Source of the DNA: Sciurus carolinensis
Taxonomy: Eukaryota > Chordata > Mammalia > Rodentia > Sciuridae
Direction of reading: 5' to 3'
Assembly (NCBI RefSeq): GCF_902686445.1
Contig: NC_062223.1
Coordinates: 37,914,998-37,978,997, forward strand
DNA: 64,000 nucleotides
Part shown: positions 11,005-22,804 of the stretch, piece by piece
Layout: each line of letters opens with the position of its first letter
Position numbering within the stretch: position 1 is the stretch's first letter
Program-made: the position numbers and the translations under genes
Notes under the pieces: generated by a model
What the model was told of the DNA's origin: nothing
Database searches by the model: none
Seen by the model: the letters and a program-made list of their open reading frames with translations, nothing else

Positions 11005-11218
11005 CATAAAGGGAGAGGGAATAAGAATAGGGAATACAGTTGAATGAATTGGACATAACTTTCCTATGTACATAAATGAATACACAACCAGTGAAACTTC
11101 ACATTATGCACAACTGCAAAAATAGGATCCTATTAGAATAAGTTGTACTCCATGTATGTATGTCAAAATACACTCTACTGCCTGAAAAAAAAATAAAAAA
11201 AATAAAAATTTTAAAATA
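11005..11218 (+). mobile_element. L1 3'-UTR fragment, sciurid subfamily C
   Basis: 3' UTR of an L1 tail: ggacataactttcctatgta, then ttgtactccatgtatgtatg, caaaatacactctactg, and an A-rich tail. Near-identical ordering is seen in the two tails at 61677-61952 and 62400-62668. Confidence 0.75.
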
Positions 11219-11224
11219 AATTAC

Positions 11225-11990
11225 TTTAGTTGATACATTACACACAAAAATCGCACATATTTGTGAGTATTGGTATTCTGTGATATTTCAATACATATAT
11301 TACATAGTGTTTAAATCTGGTTAAACATATATGTCTCTTCAAACATCATGCTTTTATGGAGAAAACATTGAAAACCATTTCTTCTAGTTTTCTGAAAAAC
11401 AGAGTGCATAATCATTTAAACTCACCCCATTCAGCAACAGCACACCAGAACTTCTTACTTTTATCTAACTACACCCTACTGCCTTTTGATCAATTTTTCA
11501 ATTTCTTTCATCCATGTTTGTCAATTTCATTGTAGAAATCATTGACTTTCTTGTTTATAAGTTTTTTCTTTGTACTTTCTGTAACTGGGGTCACTTTTTT
11601 CTTTTTCAGCAAGTTTATTATTGATGTATAAAGTATACTACATGTTTTGTATGATTTGTATCCTACAACTTGACTGAATTTATCAGTTCTAAAAGTTCTT
11701 ATTTCATTTTTTTTTCTTTTTTTTTGGTGGAAACTTAGGCTTTCAACATATATAATTATGTTGTCTCCAAACAGGAATAATTTCATTTCCTCTTTCTTAA
11801 GATATTATTCTTCATTTCTTGTTCTTGACTAATTGCTGTGTCAGAGACTTTAAATACTATATTAAATATCAAATCATCCAAGTGAACATTCTTATCTTTT
11901 TTGAATCTTGGAAATAAAGACTTATTTATCTCAGGTTCTGAATCCTATGATGTTGAGACTATAACCCGGCCTCTTCTAAAACAAGTGGAT
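11225..11990 (-). mobile_element. Ancient L1 with decayed ORF2 reverse transcriptase segment
   Basis: The minus strand at 11490-11990 matches the L1 ORF2 reverse transcriptase domain. The 92-codon frame at 11508-11786 aligns by eye with the segment around the catalytic FADD box: the copy reads KLFLFGDNIIIYVE where intact L1s have FADD, so the catalytic Asp pair is changed (FGDN). Downstream residues KFSQVVGYKSYK match the conserved F-x-x-V-x-G-Y-K-I-N block. At 11225-11350 there is 3'-UTR-like sequence on the same strand, which implies an internal deletion. It is non-functional. Confidence 0.72.
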
Positions 11991-12023
11991 TTTAATTTCA
12001 ACTCTAATGACTCCCTGGTCTTA

Positions 12024-13484
12024 AGTTTCTTTTTTTTTTTTTTTTCCAATTTCTAAAAATTTGTTCTAATTAGTTATACATGACAGTAGAATGAATTTTG
12101 ACACATTGTATGCAAATGGTACAGAGTCACACAGGTTATGTAATAACACATATATGTAGAGTAATGATGTCAATCTCATTCCACAATCCTTCCCACCCCC
12201 ACACACCCTCCACTTCCCTCATTCCCCTCTGCACAATCCAAAGTACCTACATTTGTCCCTCCCCCACCCCATTATGGATCAGATTCCACTTATCAAAGAA
12301 AACATTTGGCCTTTGGTTTTTTTGAATTTCACTTATTTTGCTTAGCATGATATTCTCCACTTCCATCCATTTACCTACAAATACCATTATTTCATTCTTT
12401 TTTAGAGCTGAATAATATTCCATTTTGTAAAAATACCACATTTTCTTTATCCATTCATCTGTTGAAGGGTATATAGGTTGGTTCCATAGTTTAGTTATTG
12501 TGAATTGAGGTGTTATAAACATTGATGTGGCTGTGTCACTTTAGTATGCTGATATTAAGTCCTTTGGGTATAATCCCAGGAGTGGGAAAGTTGGGTCAAA
12601 TCCTGGTTCCATTCCAAGTTTTCTAAGATATCTCCATACTGCTTTCCAGAGTGGTTGCACAAATTTGGATTCCCACCAGCAATGTATGAATGTTCCTTTT
12701 TCCACACATCCTCGCCAACACTTATTATTGCTTGTATTCTTGATAATTGCCATTCTGATTGGAGTGAGATGAAACCTTTAGAGTAGTTTTGATTTGCATT
12801 TCTCTAATTGCTGGAGATGTTGAACATTTTTTCATGTATTTGTTTGATTGTATTTCTTCTTCTGTGCTGTGTCTGTTCAGTTCCTTAGCCCATTTATTGA
12901 TTGGGATTTTTTTTGTTTTTGCTTTTATTTTTCTTGGTGTTGAGTTGAGTTCTTTATATGTCCTGGAGATTAGTGCTCTATCTGAGGTGTGTGGGGTAAA
13001 GATTTTCCCATTCTCTAGGCTCTCTCTTCATGTTGATTGTTTCCTTTCCAGAGAAGAAGCTTTTTAGTTTGATTCCATCACATTGATTGATTCTGGATTT
13101 TACTTCTTATGCTTTAGGAGTCTTGTTAAGGAAGTCAGATCCTAAGCCAACATGATGAAAGTTTAGGCCTACTTTTTCTTCTATTAGGCACAGAGCCTTT
13201 GTTCTAGTGCCTAAGTCTTTGATCCACTTTGAGTTGAGTTTTGTGCAGGGTAAAAGATAGAGGTTTAAATTCATTTTTTTCCACAAGGATTTCCAGTTTC
13301 TCCAGCATCATTTGTTGAAGAGATTATCTTTTCTCCAATGCATGTTTATGGCACCTAGTACAAAATAACCGTATTTATTTGGGTTTGTCTCTGTGGCTTC
13401 TAGTCTGTACTACTGGTCTACACGTCTATTTTGGTGTCACTACCGTGCTGTTTTTGTTACTATTACTCTGTGTTATAGTTTCTT
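12024..13484 (-). mobile_element. 5'-truncated L1 (ORF2 3' part plus 3' UTR), sciurid type
   Basis: Reverse copy of about 1.45 kb. The poly(A) tail appears as the T-run at 12030-12045, followed by the 3' UTR pyrimidine tract (ccctcattcccctctgcaca) and the C-terminal part of ORF2. Minus-strand frames at 12247-12522 and 12541-12753 encode recognisable ORF2 pieces ([36 protein letters not shown]), separated by frameshifts and stops. A possible 8-bp target duplication agtttctt lies at 12024-12031 and 13477-13484. It may be coincidental, since L1 itself has similar sequence there. Confidence 0.9.
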
Positions 13485-13558
13485 ATTCATTCAATTTTGT
13501 CTTCTTCAAAGATATTGCTTAAGGATTTATTCACCAATTTTACAAATGTATTTTTAGT

Positions 13559-13980
13559 TGTATATTAGTCGGGATTACAAAGAGAGCAACAGGATGTGTG
13601 TGAGAGAGAGAGAGATTTTAAAAGGATTTGCTCACATGATTGCAGAAGCTGGCAAAGTCAAAATCCATAGGGTACTCTAGCAGGCTGGATACCACAGGAT
13701 CAGTTGATGTTTCAGCTCAATTTAGAAGGCAGTGGGCTAGCAAAATTCCTAAAATTTCTCAGAAGAGATGAGTTGTTTTTTTTTTTTTTTAATGGTCTTA
13801 AGTTGATTGAATAAAGGCCACTCTGATTATGAAGAGTGATGTGCTTTTCTTAAAGTCTGCTGATTTGAATTTTAACCTCATCCTAAGAAATGCCTTTACA
13901 GTAATGGTCAGGCAAATGTTTTGACCAACTATCTGGGTGTTAGTATCTAATCAAACTGACACGTCAAATTAACCATTACA
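13559..13980 (-). mobile_element. LTR-like element, probably ERVL/MaLR class
   Basis: The plus-strand left end tgtatattagtcgg is the inverse of the ctgactaatac-type LTR end. The right end ttaaccattaca would be the inverted TG start. Internal blocks (gctcacatgattgcagaagctgg without its ends, gtttgaattttaacctcatcc-like) fit a common mammalian LTR-type repeat by eye. No flanking duplication was found. A GA tract and a T-run are included. Confidence 0.5.
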
Positions 13981-14094
13981 TACTTCTTTTTTGAATTGAG
14001 TGTTCCTCTCAATTCTGAGGGTTGATCATTTTTATAGTTTTTAAATTTATTTTTCTATCAAATGGAGAAAAACAATCTACTATAAAATAATAAA

Positions 14095-14290
14095 TACTAT
14101 AATTTTTATTGTTTTTAGATATAATGACAGTAATGTATGTTTATATATTATTCATACATGGAGTATAATTTATTCTGATTAGTATCCTATTCTTTTAGTT
14201 GTACATGATGTGGAGTTTCACTGGTCATGTATTTATGTATGGACATAGGAAAGGTCTGTCTGATTTATTTCAGAATCCTATGGAAAAATA
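14095..14290 (-). mobile_element. L1 3'-UTR fragment
   Basis: Plus-strand order attcatacatggagtataat, then tagttgtacatgatgtggag, ttcactggtcatgtatttat, gacataggaaagg. The same order occurs at 43150-43290, and it is the reverse of an L1 3' UTR. Confidence 0.72.
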
Positions 14291-14559
14291 GGGATGAGGT
14301 AAGTGATGTGGACCGTGGGGGGAAAGGTCATCAGTGAGAAAAAAATAAGGAAGCGGAAAGAGAGTGTGCTTTGTGGGTGTCTAGGGAAAAGATCCCCAGG
14401 CAAGGACCAACCCAAGTGAGTTAAGTCATATAAAACTGTCCCTATAGCATGCTGCATGGCAGATTGCCAGTGGTCCAGTCACATTAAATGTGACTTTTTC
14501 TATTCTCTTAAAAGATTTAATATGAACTTAAAAGTGCTTAGAGTCCTGGAATATTGGAA

Positions 14560-14720
14560 CAGATAAAAACTTTGAGATTATCTCATTTGACTGCCTCATT
14601 TTACGTGAGGAAATGAAGTGCACAGAGGAAAATGTCTGACTCAAATTCAAAATTCTGTTTATGGCAGAATCACATTTTATGTGTATAAGTCTTGACTTCT
14701 GAACATTATAAACCATAGAT
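14560..14720 (+). mobile_element. Possible MIR-type SINE
   Basis: Core-like order: gagattatctcatttgactg, then attttacgtgaggaaatgaa. The 3' half is too divergent to confirm. Confidence 0.4.
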
Positions 14721-16570
14721 TTATAATGCAAGTTCTAGAATCAGATAACATTTTAATTTTAATAGGGGCATTCATGTAGCATGGGTAGACATGAATATAA
14801 GAACCCAAAGGTAAGGGAGTATAGAAATAAAGAGTTTTGCCAGGAAAGGTTTTGTGATTTCTCTAATACTCTCCTATATGACAGTTGACCAAACATTCAG
14901 GAATATAAGACAGAAGCAAAAGTTTATTTTTTTGTTTTCTTGAATAAAACCCATTTGGCAGAATCTATCAGTTAATACTCTACAATATGGAAGTGCATGG
15001 AAATTGCATGCCAGTCTGATTAGCATGACGAAATTTGAGCATTCATTCTGTGCCCTACCTAGGACATTATTCATTCCTTTCTCTAATATATTCATGCTGT
15101 ATACCCTACCCTCCCATTAGTCACATTGCAGGTACCTTGGTCATAAGATCAACTGTTTCACATAAAGAGCAAAAGTAGTTGTGCTATCCATTTGGATATT
15201 CCAAAGAGAAGTCATAGACTGCTTCCTTTAAGTGAAATTTGTTGACTTAATAAGGAAAGAAAAACATTGTATGCTTAGTTTGCTTATATCTATAGTAAGA
15301 ATGAATCTTCTATCCATGAAATTGTGAAAAAGGAAACAAATTAATTGTAGTTTTGTTATATAACTCAAACTTCCAAAGTATGGCCACAGTGCATGACGAG
15401 TATTCAGTTAAGATAAAAAGGTATTAAATTCAGGGCTCAGTATTATATGTGGTTTTATGCATCCATAAAGGGGTACTTAAGGGGGTACTATTATACATAT
15501 TTATTGAAATGTTTTCCCTAAATTCAACTGGAAGCATGCTAAGCTTCTCTTAGGTCTTTTTGTTTGTTTGTTTGTTTTCTTTTCCACCCCAGATTTAGAG
15601 GTTCTCTCATGGGAAAGTTGTACTGTATGCCTAAACTCATATTAGTCCTTATCGTGGAGATAAATCAAGAGCAACACTAGTAATCCTTTGCCCAAACAGT
15701 AATCTTTGTGCTACCACTAGGATGTGATATGCTCTAAATCAGACTTGCTGTTTGAGAATGTGAATTGAGAAATGCAAAAGCATTGTTCAGGTTTATGAAC
15801 ATCAATTAATATTCACCCATCTGTCTCTCTGTACTTCCTGCTTTTCCACTTATGTAAACAGGATTGTCAATTAGTCAGGAGGCTGGCAGGACATTAAAGA
15901 GTCCTTTATTGGGATACGTGTGCAATGCAAAAGCTTTTTGTTTTCCTAAAAGGAAAGATCTTCATGAGCCTAACTCTGAAGTTATATAAACATAAATTAC
16001 TTTTGGCTTCATCAGAGTTGTTCTCTGTATCTGTAGCACATATGAAATGCACTGGGACGTGAGACATTTGGGTTGAAATCTGGGTAAACCTCCCTATCAG
16101 GTAAGAAGAAGTCATGAAATTAATGGCTAGGCATTAAAATCTGCCTCAGTGTCATCATTAAATTATCTGATTCATATTATTCAATAAAGCATATTAACTA
16201 ATTTAGAGCGAATAAGCTTGTTGACCTTTTCCTTTATAATTTGCACAACAGGTCCCTTGATATCTGTAACCTATTAGTTTTATTGGCATGTCATTATTAT
16301 TATTCAATTAAAGTTCTAGGTGTCTTGGGGAGACAGGATGGGAAAATGATAATTAGGTTTAAAACATGGCCATTTCATTGTTATTATTGAACAGACAGCA
16401 TGTCTGTTTAGTTTTATCAGTTAATTTTTTTCACACAAGACATATTTCAACAGCAGTAAGTTTGTACTCTGAAAAGATTTGCTATACTATCAGTCGCATC
16501 TATCAATTACCTAATGATATTAGAGCTTCCAGTTATGCAATGCAATAGATTCCAAAGCATTCCAGCATTT
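14721..16570. other. Mostly single-copy DNA, candidate conserved block at 15.83-16.33 kb
   Basis: No gene or transposon recognised, apart from a (TTTG)n tract at about 15560-15577. The 15830-16330 part is unbroken by repeats. It contains a match to the 5' splice consensus (caggtaag at about 16099) but has no supporting exon features. Confidence 0.4.
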
Positions 16571-16801
16571 AAATGTACCTTCCTCTATACAATCTGTATA
16601 GAGGAAAAAGAGGGGTAGAAGGGGTGGGGGGAAGGAAAAATAACAGAATGAGACAAGCATCATTACCCTGTGTACATGTGTGATTACACAAAAGGTACCA
16701 CTCTACTTCATGTACAACCAGAGAAACAAGTTGTACCCATTTGTTTATAATGAATCAAAATAAATAAATTATAAAAAATAAAATAAATAAATGTATCTTC
16801 C
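16571..16801 (+). mobile_element. Very short L1 3'-end insertion with TSD
   Basis: About 200 bp of L1 3' UTR (agaatgagacaagcatcatt, tacccatttgtttataatga) with an A/T-rich tail. It is bounded by a near-perfect duplication: aaatgtaccttcc (16571-16583) and aaatgtatcttcc (16789-16801), 12 of 13 identical. A 9-bp inverted repeat sits exactly at its 5' junction (16582-16604). Confidence 0.9.
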
Positions 16802-17833
16802 AATCTTGTTCTTCCCTAGATATTTTCAATCCTTTTCCCATGATGTTAAATTCACTTATATTAAATTTACCAGTTGTCACTACCTCCATGAAATTATTAG
16901 GGCTTCATACACTAGTATGTATCAAGTCATGATTTTCATATGGAGAAACTGATAAGCTTACAAATTCTCCCAAAAATGAGCATATGGACTCTTGTGTCCT
17001 AAACATGGTTGATTAATTGCTGATTAGCTCTGCTTCCTGAAGATGAAGCTTCTCTTTCTTATGCACATTCCAAAACATCAATTTGTTCACAAAATCTAAA
17101 TAAGTCATCTGTTTTGGGCTATCTCGTTAGACTCCCAGATAAAATGGGCTCACTACCCCCTTTCAGAACACAATCCTACACACTTATTATAGGACCTATT
17201 TTCTGTGTCTGTGCATGCCAGAGGGAAGAGAGAGGCGTGCATCCTGTTTGTGCTCCTGGTTATCTTAAATGCAGTGAAGATGATATAGCAATTGATAGGA
17301 GAGTAGTCAGCGCAGACTCAAAATGTTGTTTCAGGCACAGAATGTTAACCAAACTATATCCTCTCCTGACTGTATCAGGAGCACCGTATTTTATCTAATG
17401 ATAGCTAATGAGAGAAGCAGAGTTGCTTTGATTAGGACAAACATGATTTAAGAAATGGATGTTCACCGAGGCACATGAGGTAAGAAAGGAATGCTTGCTT
17501 TGGAGCCAGATGTTGTTGGCTCCAGGAATCCTTTCTGTCAATTGCCAAATTTGTGATTCTGTGGAAGGAATTCAATACTGAGATTCAGGTCTGCTGAGCA
17601 ACAGGGAAAATATGCTCTCACACATCCCTACATCCTGTCCACACTCATCTAATTTATTACACATGGTGTGGTGAAATGCAAATGGAAAAAGAGCACAGGA
17701 GTTCTTGGCTAACCCTAAAGCACCATCATAAATTAAGTTACCATTGATACACTCTTCTCTGGTAGGCATGAACCCCTTGGTCTTCTTGAGGCCTGTCAAG
17801 AATGAGACTTCTCCTTTGTTCTTTTCTTCACCC
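16802..17833. other. Single-copy non-coding DNA
   Basis: No gene or repeat recognised. A 94-codon ORF at 17114-17398 (+) has no recognisable domain. Confidence 0.4.
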
Positions 17834-18239
17834 TATAGTAATTTTGCAAGGGTTGCCATAACAAAGCGCCATAAACTGGCTGGCTTAAACAATAGAAACT
17901 TATCGCCTGTGGTTCTGAGGCTAGGAGAGTAAACTGAACAAGTGCCAGATGGTGAATTCCCTCTGAGGACTGTGAGGGAAGTCTTTGTTCCAGTCCTGTC
18001 TGCTTGGCTTGCAGACAGTCATCTTCTTTGAATGTTTCTTTGCATGTCTTTCCTCTATACATATGCATGTCTGTGCCCAAATTTTTGTTTTTGTAAAGTA
18101 ACGGGTCATATATTAGAGCCTATTCTAAAGGTCTCATTTTAACTTGATTGGGTCTTTCTTCAAATAAGATCATGTTCAGAAATAATGGATGTTAGGATAC
18201 AAATATACCTGTTTGGGGAAGATGCATTTCAGACCATAA
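17834..18239 (-). mobile_element. MaLR-type LTR (MLT1-like)
   Basis: Reverse copy. The plus strand contains the inverted LTR 3' end (gggttgccataacaaagcgc, actggctggcttaaacaata, ttgcagacagtcatcttc) and finishes with ttcaaataagatcatgttcag-like and catttcagaccataat blocks. The terminal TG/CA and flanking duplication are not clear. Confidence 0.65.
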
Positions 18240-18379
18240 TAATTCTCAAAATGCAACATGATCGTCTCCCTTCTCCCAGATCTTTGATTTTCATTAAATG
18301 TCTCTCAAGTCACCCTTCATAAAAATACACCCTCATACATGGACAAGTACGTGATCCCTCTTACTCTTTCACACTTTGG

Positions 18380-18530
18380 TTCAGTTGCTACCATTGCTGT
18401 ATTTACTGATTTATTTATTACAAGCCTCAGGGGTGTGGAACATTGATCTGTTTTGTTTAGTGCTCTCTCTCTAGTCACTACGGCAATGCCCAGCATGTAC
18501 TACATGTTCAATAAATGGTTGCTGAATTCT
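18380..18530 (+). mobile_element. L2 LINE 3' end
   Basis: Matches the L2 3' terminus: ggaacattgatctgttttg, caatgcccagcatgtactac, then gttcaataaatggttgctga. The last block is the diagnostic end. Confidence 0.78.
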
Positions 18531-19479
18531 GCCTTATGTTCTATTTATTCTCTGACTTCTAGTGGAGATGGAAAGCAATGATATGGGGATGCCTGCCCTC
18601 TGGGAATTCACATTTTAATCCATGTCATCTTCCCTCTCTGCAATTGAGTGAGAATGCTCAACATACTTGTAAAAGTTCAACAACCTATTTCTGAGTGACA
18701 TTCATGTCCCACAGCACATTGAAGTTCACTGTATTGTCTAAGCACAATTCTAAGTTGGAATGCAGAAGCAACAGGGATTGCAGAACATGATACGTTTTAT
18801 TCTTCTTTAAAGGTGCCATGAGGCTTTTGATATTGGAAAAACCCTCCTAGGTAGCATCAAAGGAAGGAGAATGAAATTTAGGGCTTGAGACAGGAGGTGG
18901 TGGTGAAATGATATGGGGCATTTCCCGTCTCTAGTGGATTCACTTGGGGAACCAGAGAGCTCTCAACTCACAGCTTGTAAGCCTTTAACACTCTGCTGGA
19001 TTCACTTAGCAATAGGGCTCATTAAAATAATTATATTTCTCCACCAATAATTTGGCTTCCAGATCACTTTCAGCACTTTAGCCTTTCAGTGCCATGATTT
19101 TAGATAGAAATGAAAAGCAGGTTTTTTTTTTTTTCCCCAACTCTTCTCCAGCAAATGAAGCTCATAAAGGTGCCAGTGACAGAATAAATCAGTTATCTGG
19201 TGCTCTCAGCTGAATATAGCTGCTGTTATTGTTGGCCGATATGCCTCTGGGGGAAAGGCATTTCAGAAAGGACCAAATCCACACATAGCATTGCTGTACT
19301 AAAGCAACATTTAGCAAAAAATCAACTTTAGGATACTACATAAGACTGGGAGCTAATTTACAAGGAAGTCTGGGCAAAATCCATTATTTCAATACCATCT
19401 ATCTGTAATGGACTTGAGTACTGCCAAGGCTAGGTGTGAATTCACACTACTGCCATTTTCTGGTGCGGGCTGCATGGTG
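18531..19479. other. Single-copy DNA, candidate conserved block at 19.13-19.44 kb
   Basis: No repeats recognised between the L2 and the next MIR. The 19130-19440 segment is less AT-rich than its surroundings and repeat-free. Confidence 0.4.
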
Positions 19480-19625
19480 TGCTGAAAAGAGCTTGCATTT
19501 GTAAGTCTAGCGATTATAGCTCAGCCACTTACTCAGTCAATGATGTTAGTCAAGTCCTAACTTTCTCTCTGTTTTCTCCATCTTTAAAATGGAGTTAATA
19601 ATATCCTCTCAAGACATGTGTGAAA
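19480..19625 (-). mobile_element. MIR SINE
   Basis: Reverse MIR: ttatagctcagccacttact, gttagtcaagtcctaacttt, ctccatctttaaaatggag match the inverse of the MIR 3' half and core in order. Confidence 0.75.
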
Positions 19626-19769
19626 GTGGAATTTCTTAGCATGCATAGTTGGTTCCATTTCTACTATTCTGGTTATTCACGCTATAAACCTACCATTTCC
19701 TTAGCTCCATCACTTTGGCTTATGTCATTTCAGCACACATGCATTAACACTATTTATTTCTGCAGATTG

Positions 19770-19930
19770 GGTAAGTTGGAACATGTCATTTAGGTTTTCT
19801 AAAACTCAGATTTCTCATCTACAAAATCAGGAATCAGTGACAATGATAATAATCATGATACAATTTAACAATTATAGAGATGGAGTAACTATGTGTTAGG
19901 CTTGATGCCGAGTATTATCATAACCACGTG
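19770..19930 (+). mobile_element. MIR-like fragment(s)
   Basis: gagtaactatgtgttaggct followed by gagtattatcataaccacgt fits the MIR core on the plus strand. The preceding actcagatttctcatctac looks like the opposite strand of another MIR. Confidence 0.45.
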
Positions 19931-20070
19931 AGGTTGGAATGTCATCAGTTCCGTACAATATTCCATATCAATGTTTAATATCTGAGAACAAGAAAGGTGC
20001 CACAAGTATATCATTTATTGTTATTAAAATTTAAATACAGCTTAGATAATAAGTGCTTATAGAGTAAAAG

Positions 20071-20115
20071 AGGAACAAAGGAAGGAAGAAAAGTAGGAAG
20101 GAAGGAAAAAAGGGA
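20071..20115. repeat. (GGAA)n simple repeat
   Basis: Imperfect GGAA units. Confidence 0.88.
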
Positions 20116-20695
20116 GACATGCATGAATGAAATGCATGCATTTTTCTTTCTTATGCATCAGCAATTGGATTTCTGACCTGTTGACAATGTCAGGGGAGCT
20201 ATAAATGTGAAATGTGCCAGGCCATTAAAAATCATGGTTTCTGTTGGTAGTGTGCCATTTTCTAGTGTGCTGTATAGATAAATGTAATGACAAGAAAAGT
20301 TGCTCCCATTTTTTTTAATGACTACCAAAGTTCCCAATACACAACTCCATCCAGCAAGCACCTGGGTGAACCCTGAAACATTTTGACATAATTATGTTGA
20401 CCCAGGCTTTCTACATAGAGATTCTAAACTGCCACTTAGAGAGAAGCATCTCTTGCTTTATTAGCAGGCAATAAAAAATGGCTTTTGGAGGTTAAAGTGG
20501 GAGAAGAACTATTGTTTTTCCTCTGTATTCATGTTTATATTTAATTTGTGTCTCTGACTGTTCTAACATAGCAATGAGATTCATCCTGCTTCCAGCATTT
20601 TGGAAAAAATAGGCTAATATGTATTTATGTCTTGCCTGAACTAAAAATTTGTGTTCCTTTTAACCTACGTTTTTTTCTCTAGCAGTCAATTTCCT
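20116..20695. other. Unassigned non-coding DNA
   Basis: No recognised gene or repeat. Confidence 0.4.
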
Positions 20696-20719
20696 TTCTC
20701 TCTCTCTCTCTTTTTTTTT
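20696..20719. repeat. (TC)n plus T-run
   Basis: About seven TC units followed by nine T. Confidence 0.95.
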
Positions 20720-20870
20720 AACCACACCATCATGTTCTGAGATGAAAAATGTATAGGATCAAAAAAAAATAAGATATTCAATAAGAAATAAGTTTTTTAA
20801 GGATGTTAAAGAAATACTTGAAAGTAATGGAGTGAATGCTGGATTTTTCTTTGCTATTTTGTTCATTTGG

Positions 20871-21185
20871 CTATTCATTCCCACCATATTTAACGGTCAA
20901 TTATTGAGTGAATGCTATGCCAAGCACTGTATAGTCTAGCGGGGGACAGGGGGGAGCAGATGTACAACTACATAATTAAAACACGACAGGATCATTAGTG
21001 TAATTGATCTCTCTACAGAGCACTTGAGAATACAGGGCAGAGATCACCTTCATCTGCTTAGGAAACTATGGGAGTTTATAGAAATGAGGTGCTATTAGCT
21101 GGGTATTTGGAAAACAGAAGGCAATTAAAGGGTAGAAAGAAAGGTAAAAATATTATAAGCAGGGACAGGGGCTTAAAACGTCATT
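20871..21185 (-). mobile_element. L2 LINE 3' end
   Basis: Inverse L2 end: gtcaattattgagtgaatgc, tatgccaagcactgtatagt, then a purine-rich region with gggacagggg. Divergent. Confidence 0.6.
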
Positions 21186-22504
21186 GAACACAGAAATTTC
21201 TTGAAATAGCACCAAAGGGAGAATGGAAGCATGTTGGTAGGGGTGGAAGAGACCCCAGGATAAAGGTAGAGTGAATTGAAGAAAGGTTTGATAGTTTTTA
21301 GATTCTGACCATATACTAACCCTTCACAGAAGGAAAGAAAAATAATGGATGAAGGAAAAATAAAAGTGATCCTCCCACAGAGTTAAAATGCAGAATTAAT
21401 ACACATGCATGTGCACACATTATGACCATGTCTGAATATTCTACTTTATCCATACTTCAACAGGAAAACATGCATATCTAAGTAACTGATAGAATCGGTT
21501 GTGGTGGTATTATATGGCAATGCTGAAGCACTAAGTGAAGGCACATCCCTAACAGGACAATAAAATAATTTGGTTCCCCAAAAGCATATGATGTCAAGTA
21601 TATCATATGTAATCATGGTAATATATATTTATCTATTTAGTTATCTATTTACTTCCTTCTTGTCCTCCTTCCTTCTGTTATTTATTCATTTATTTTGTGG
21701 TGCTGGGAGTCAAATCTATGCTCTTGAAAATGGTAGGCAACTTCCTGAAAAATAATAATCCATACCTTGACTGAATTTATATATTTGTGAGGAGTTATTG
21801 ATTTTGATACCTGTGGAACTTTTGCAGCCAATGAAACAAGTGCAGAGAATTTGTGAGGCTGTGTATGGTCAGTAATTTTCAAGCATGTGGCATGAAGAGT
21901 AAGGAAGATTACCTGGGTGAGAAAGAAATATTCAAAATTTCAATCTTGGTAAAGAGCTACTTCTTTAAGCTGCATAGCTGCTCTTGGATCCCCATCATCT
22001 TAGCCTCATGTGACCTGTGTGTGCTCTCACTTATGTTCACGTGGAAAACACTGACTGCTTCATTTGCAAAGATCTCAAGACCAATTCTCTTTTCTTCTGA
22101 ATTAAGTGTGGGTGTTCCCTGGTTAACAGAACCCAGAACTGTTATGACTTCAGGGAAGTTAAAATATCCTGCCATCTAATTTAGCCTGGTGTTGAACTAT
22201 AGGAAATTTTAAAACCACCTTTTCCAAGGAAGATATCATGGCAAAGTTTGCTGAAGGAAGGGCTTAATCCCTAGGCAAGAGGCTGTAAGCTCCTCCTCTC
22301 CCTCACCTGTTTGTGTAAAGTAGCTGGAGAATGTCTCTTCAGAAAACTCCCCTTTGACTCTAGGCCAAAGATCATCCCAAGAGGAAAAAAAGGCCAAGGA
22401 AATAAATAACAGATTCTGGAGACTGATCCTCTCAATTTCTACAGCAAATACATCCCATATTTTAATACATAATAGACACCCTTTAGAAAAATCATGGCTG
22501 ACAA
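21186..22504. other. Unassigned DNA with a possible ID fragment
   Basis: Around 21693-21742 a reverse ID-like piece (gtggtgctgggagtcaaatc) follows a T-rich tract. The overlapping ORFs at 21853-22179 (+) and 21957-22175 (-) show no recognisable domain. Confidence 0.4.
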
Positions 22505-22665
22505 CTTTCTTTTTTTCCTTTCTATTGGTTCTTTTTAGTTATACATAACATTAATTCATTTTGGCAAAATTATTAAAACATGGAATATAATTTGCACTAA
22601 TTCAGTCCCCAGTATTTCCCCTTTCCTTCCTCTCCTCCCACTACCAACAATATTTTTTTAAAAAA
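22505..22665 (-). mobile_element. L1 3'-UTR fragment, sciurid subfamily B
   Basis: Same order as 1681-1830: tagttatacataacattaat, acatggaatataatttgcac, attcagtccccagta, then a pyrimidine tract. Confidence 0.75.
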
Positions 22666-22804
22666 GTTATTTCAGAGGGTGGCATGTCTTTATCATAAAA
22701 CACATAATCATCTTAAAATCGCTAATTTGTTGAACTTTTCTCTTTCGCCTATAGCTATAATCGATTTGCTCAAATAACATGATCTGCTTAAGAAATAAGC
22801 TATA

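Noticed and set aside
16099..16106. Splice donor marking a protein-coding exon
   Set aside because: No open frame, acceptor or conservation evidence accompanies the motif. It was kept only as a low-interest observation.
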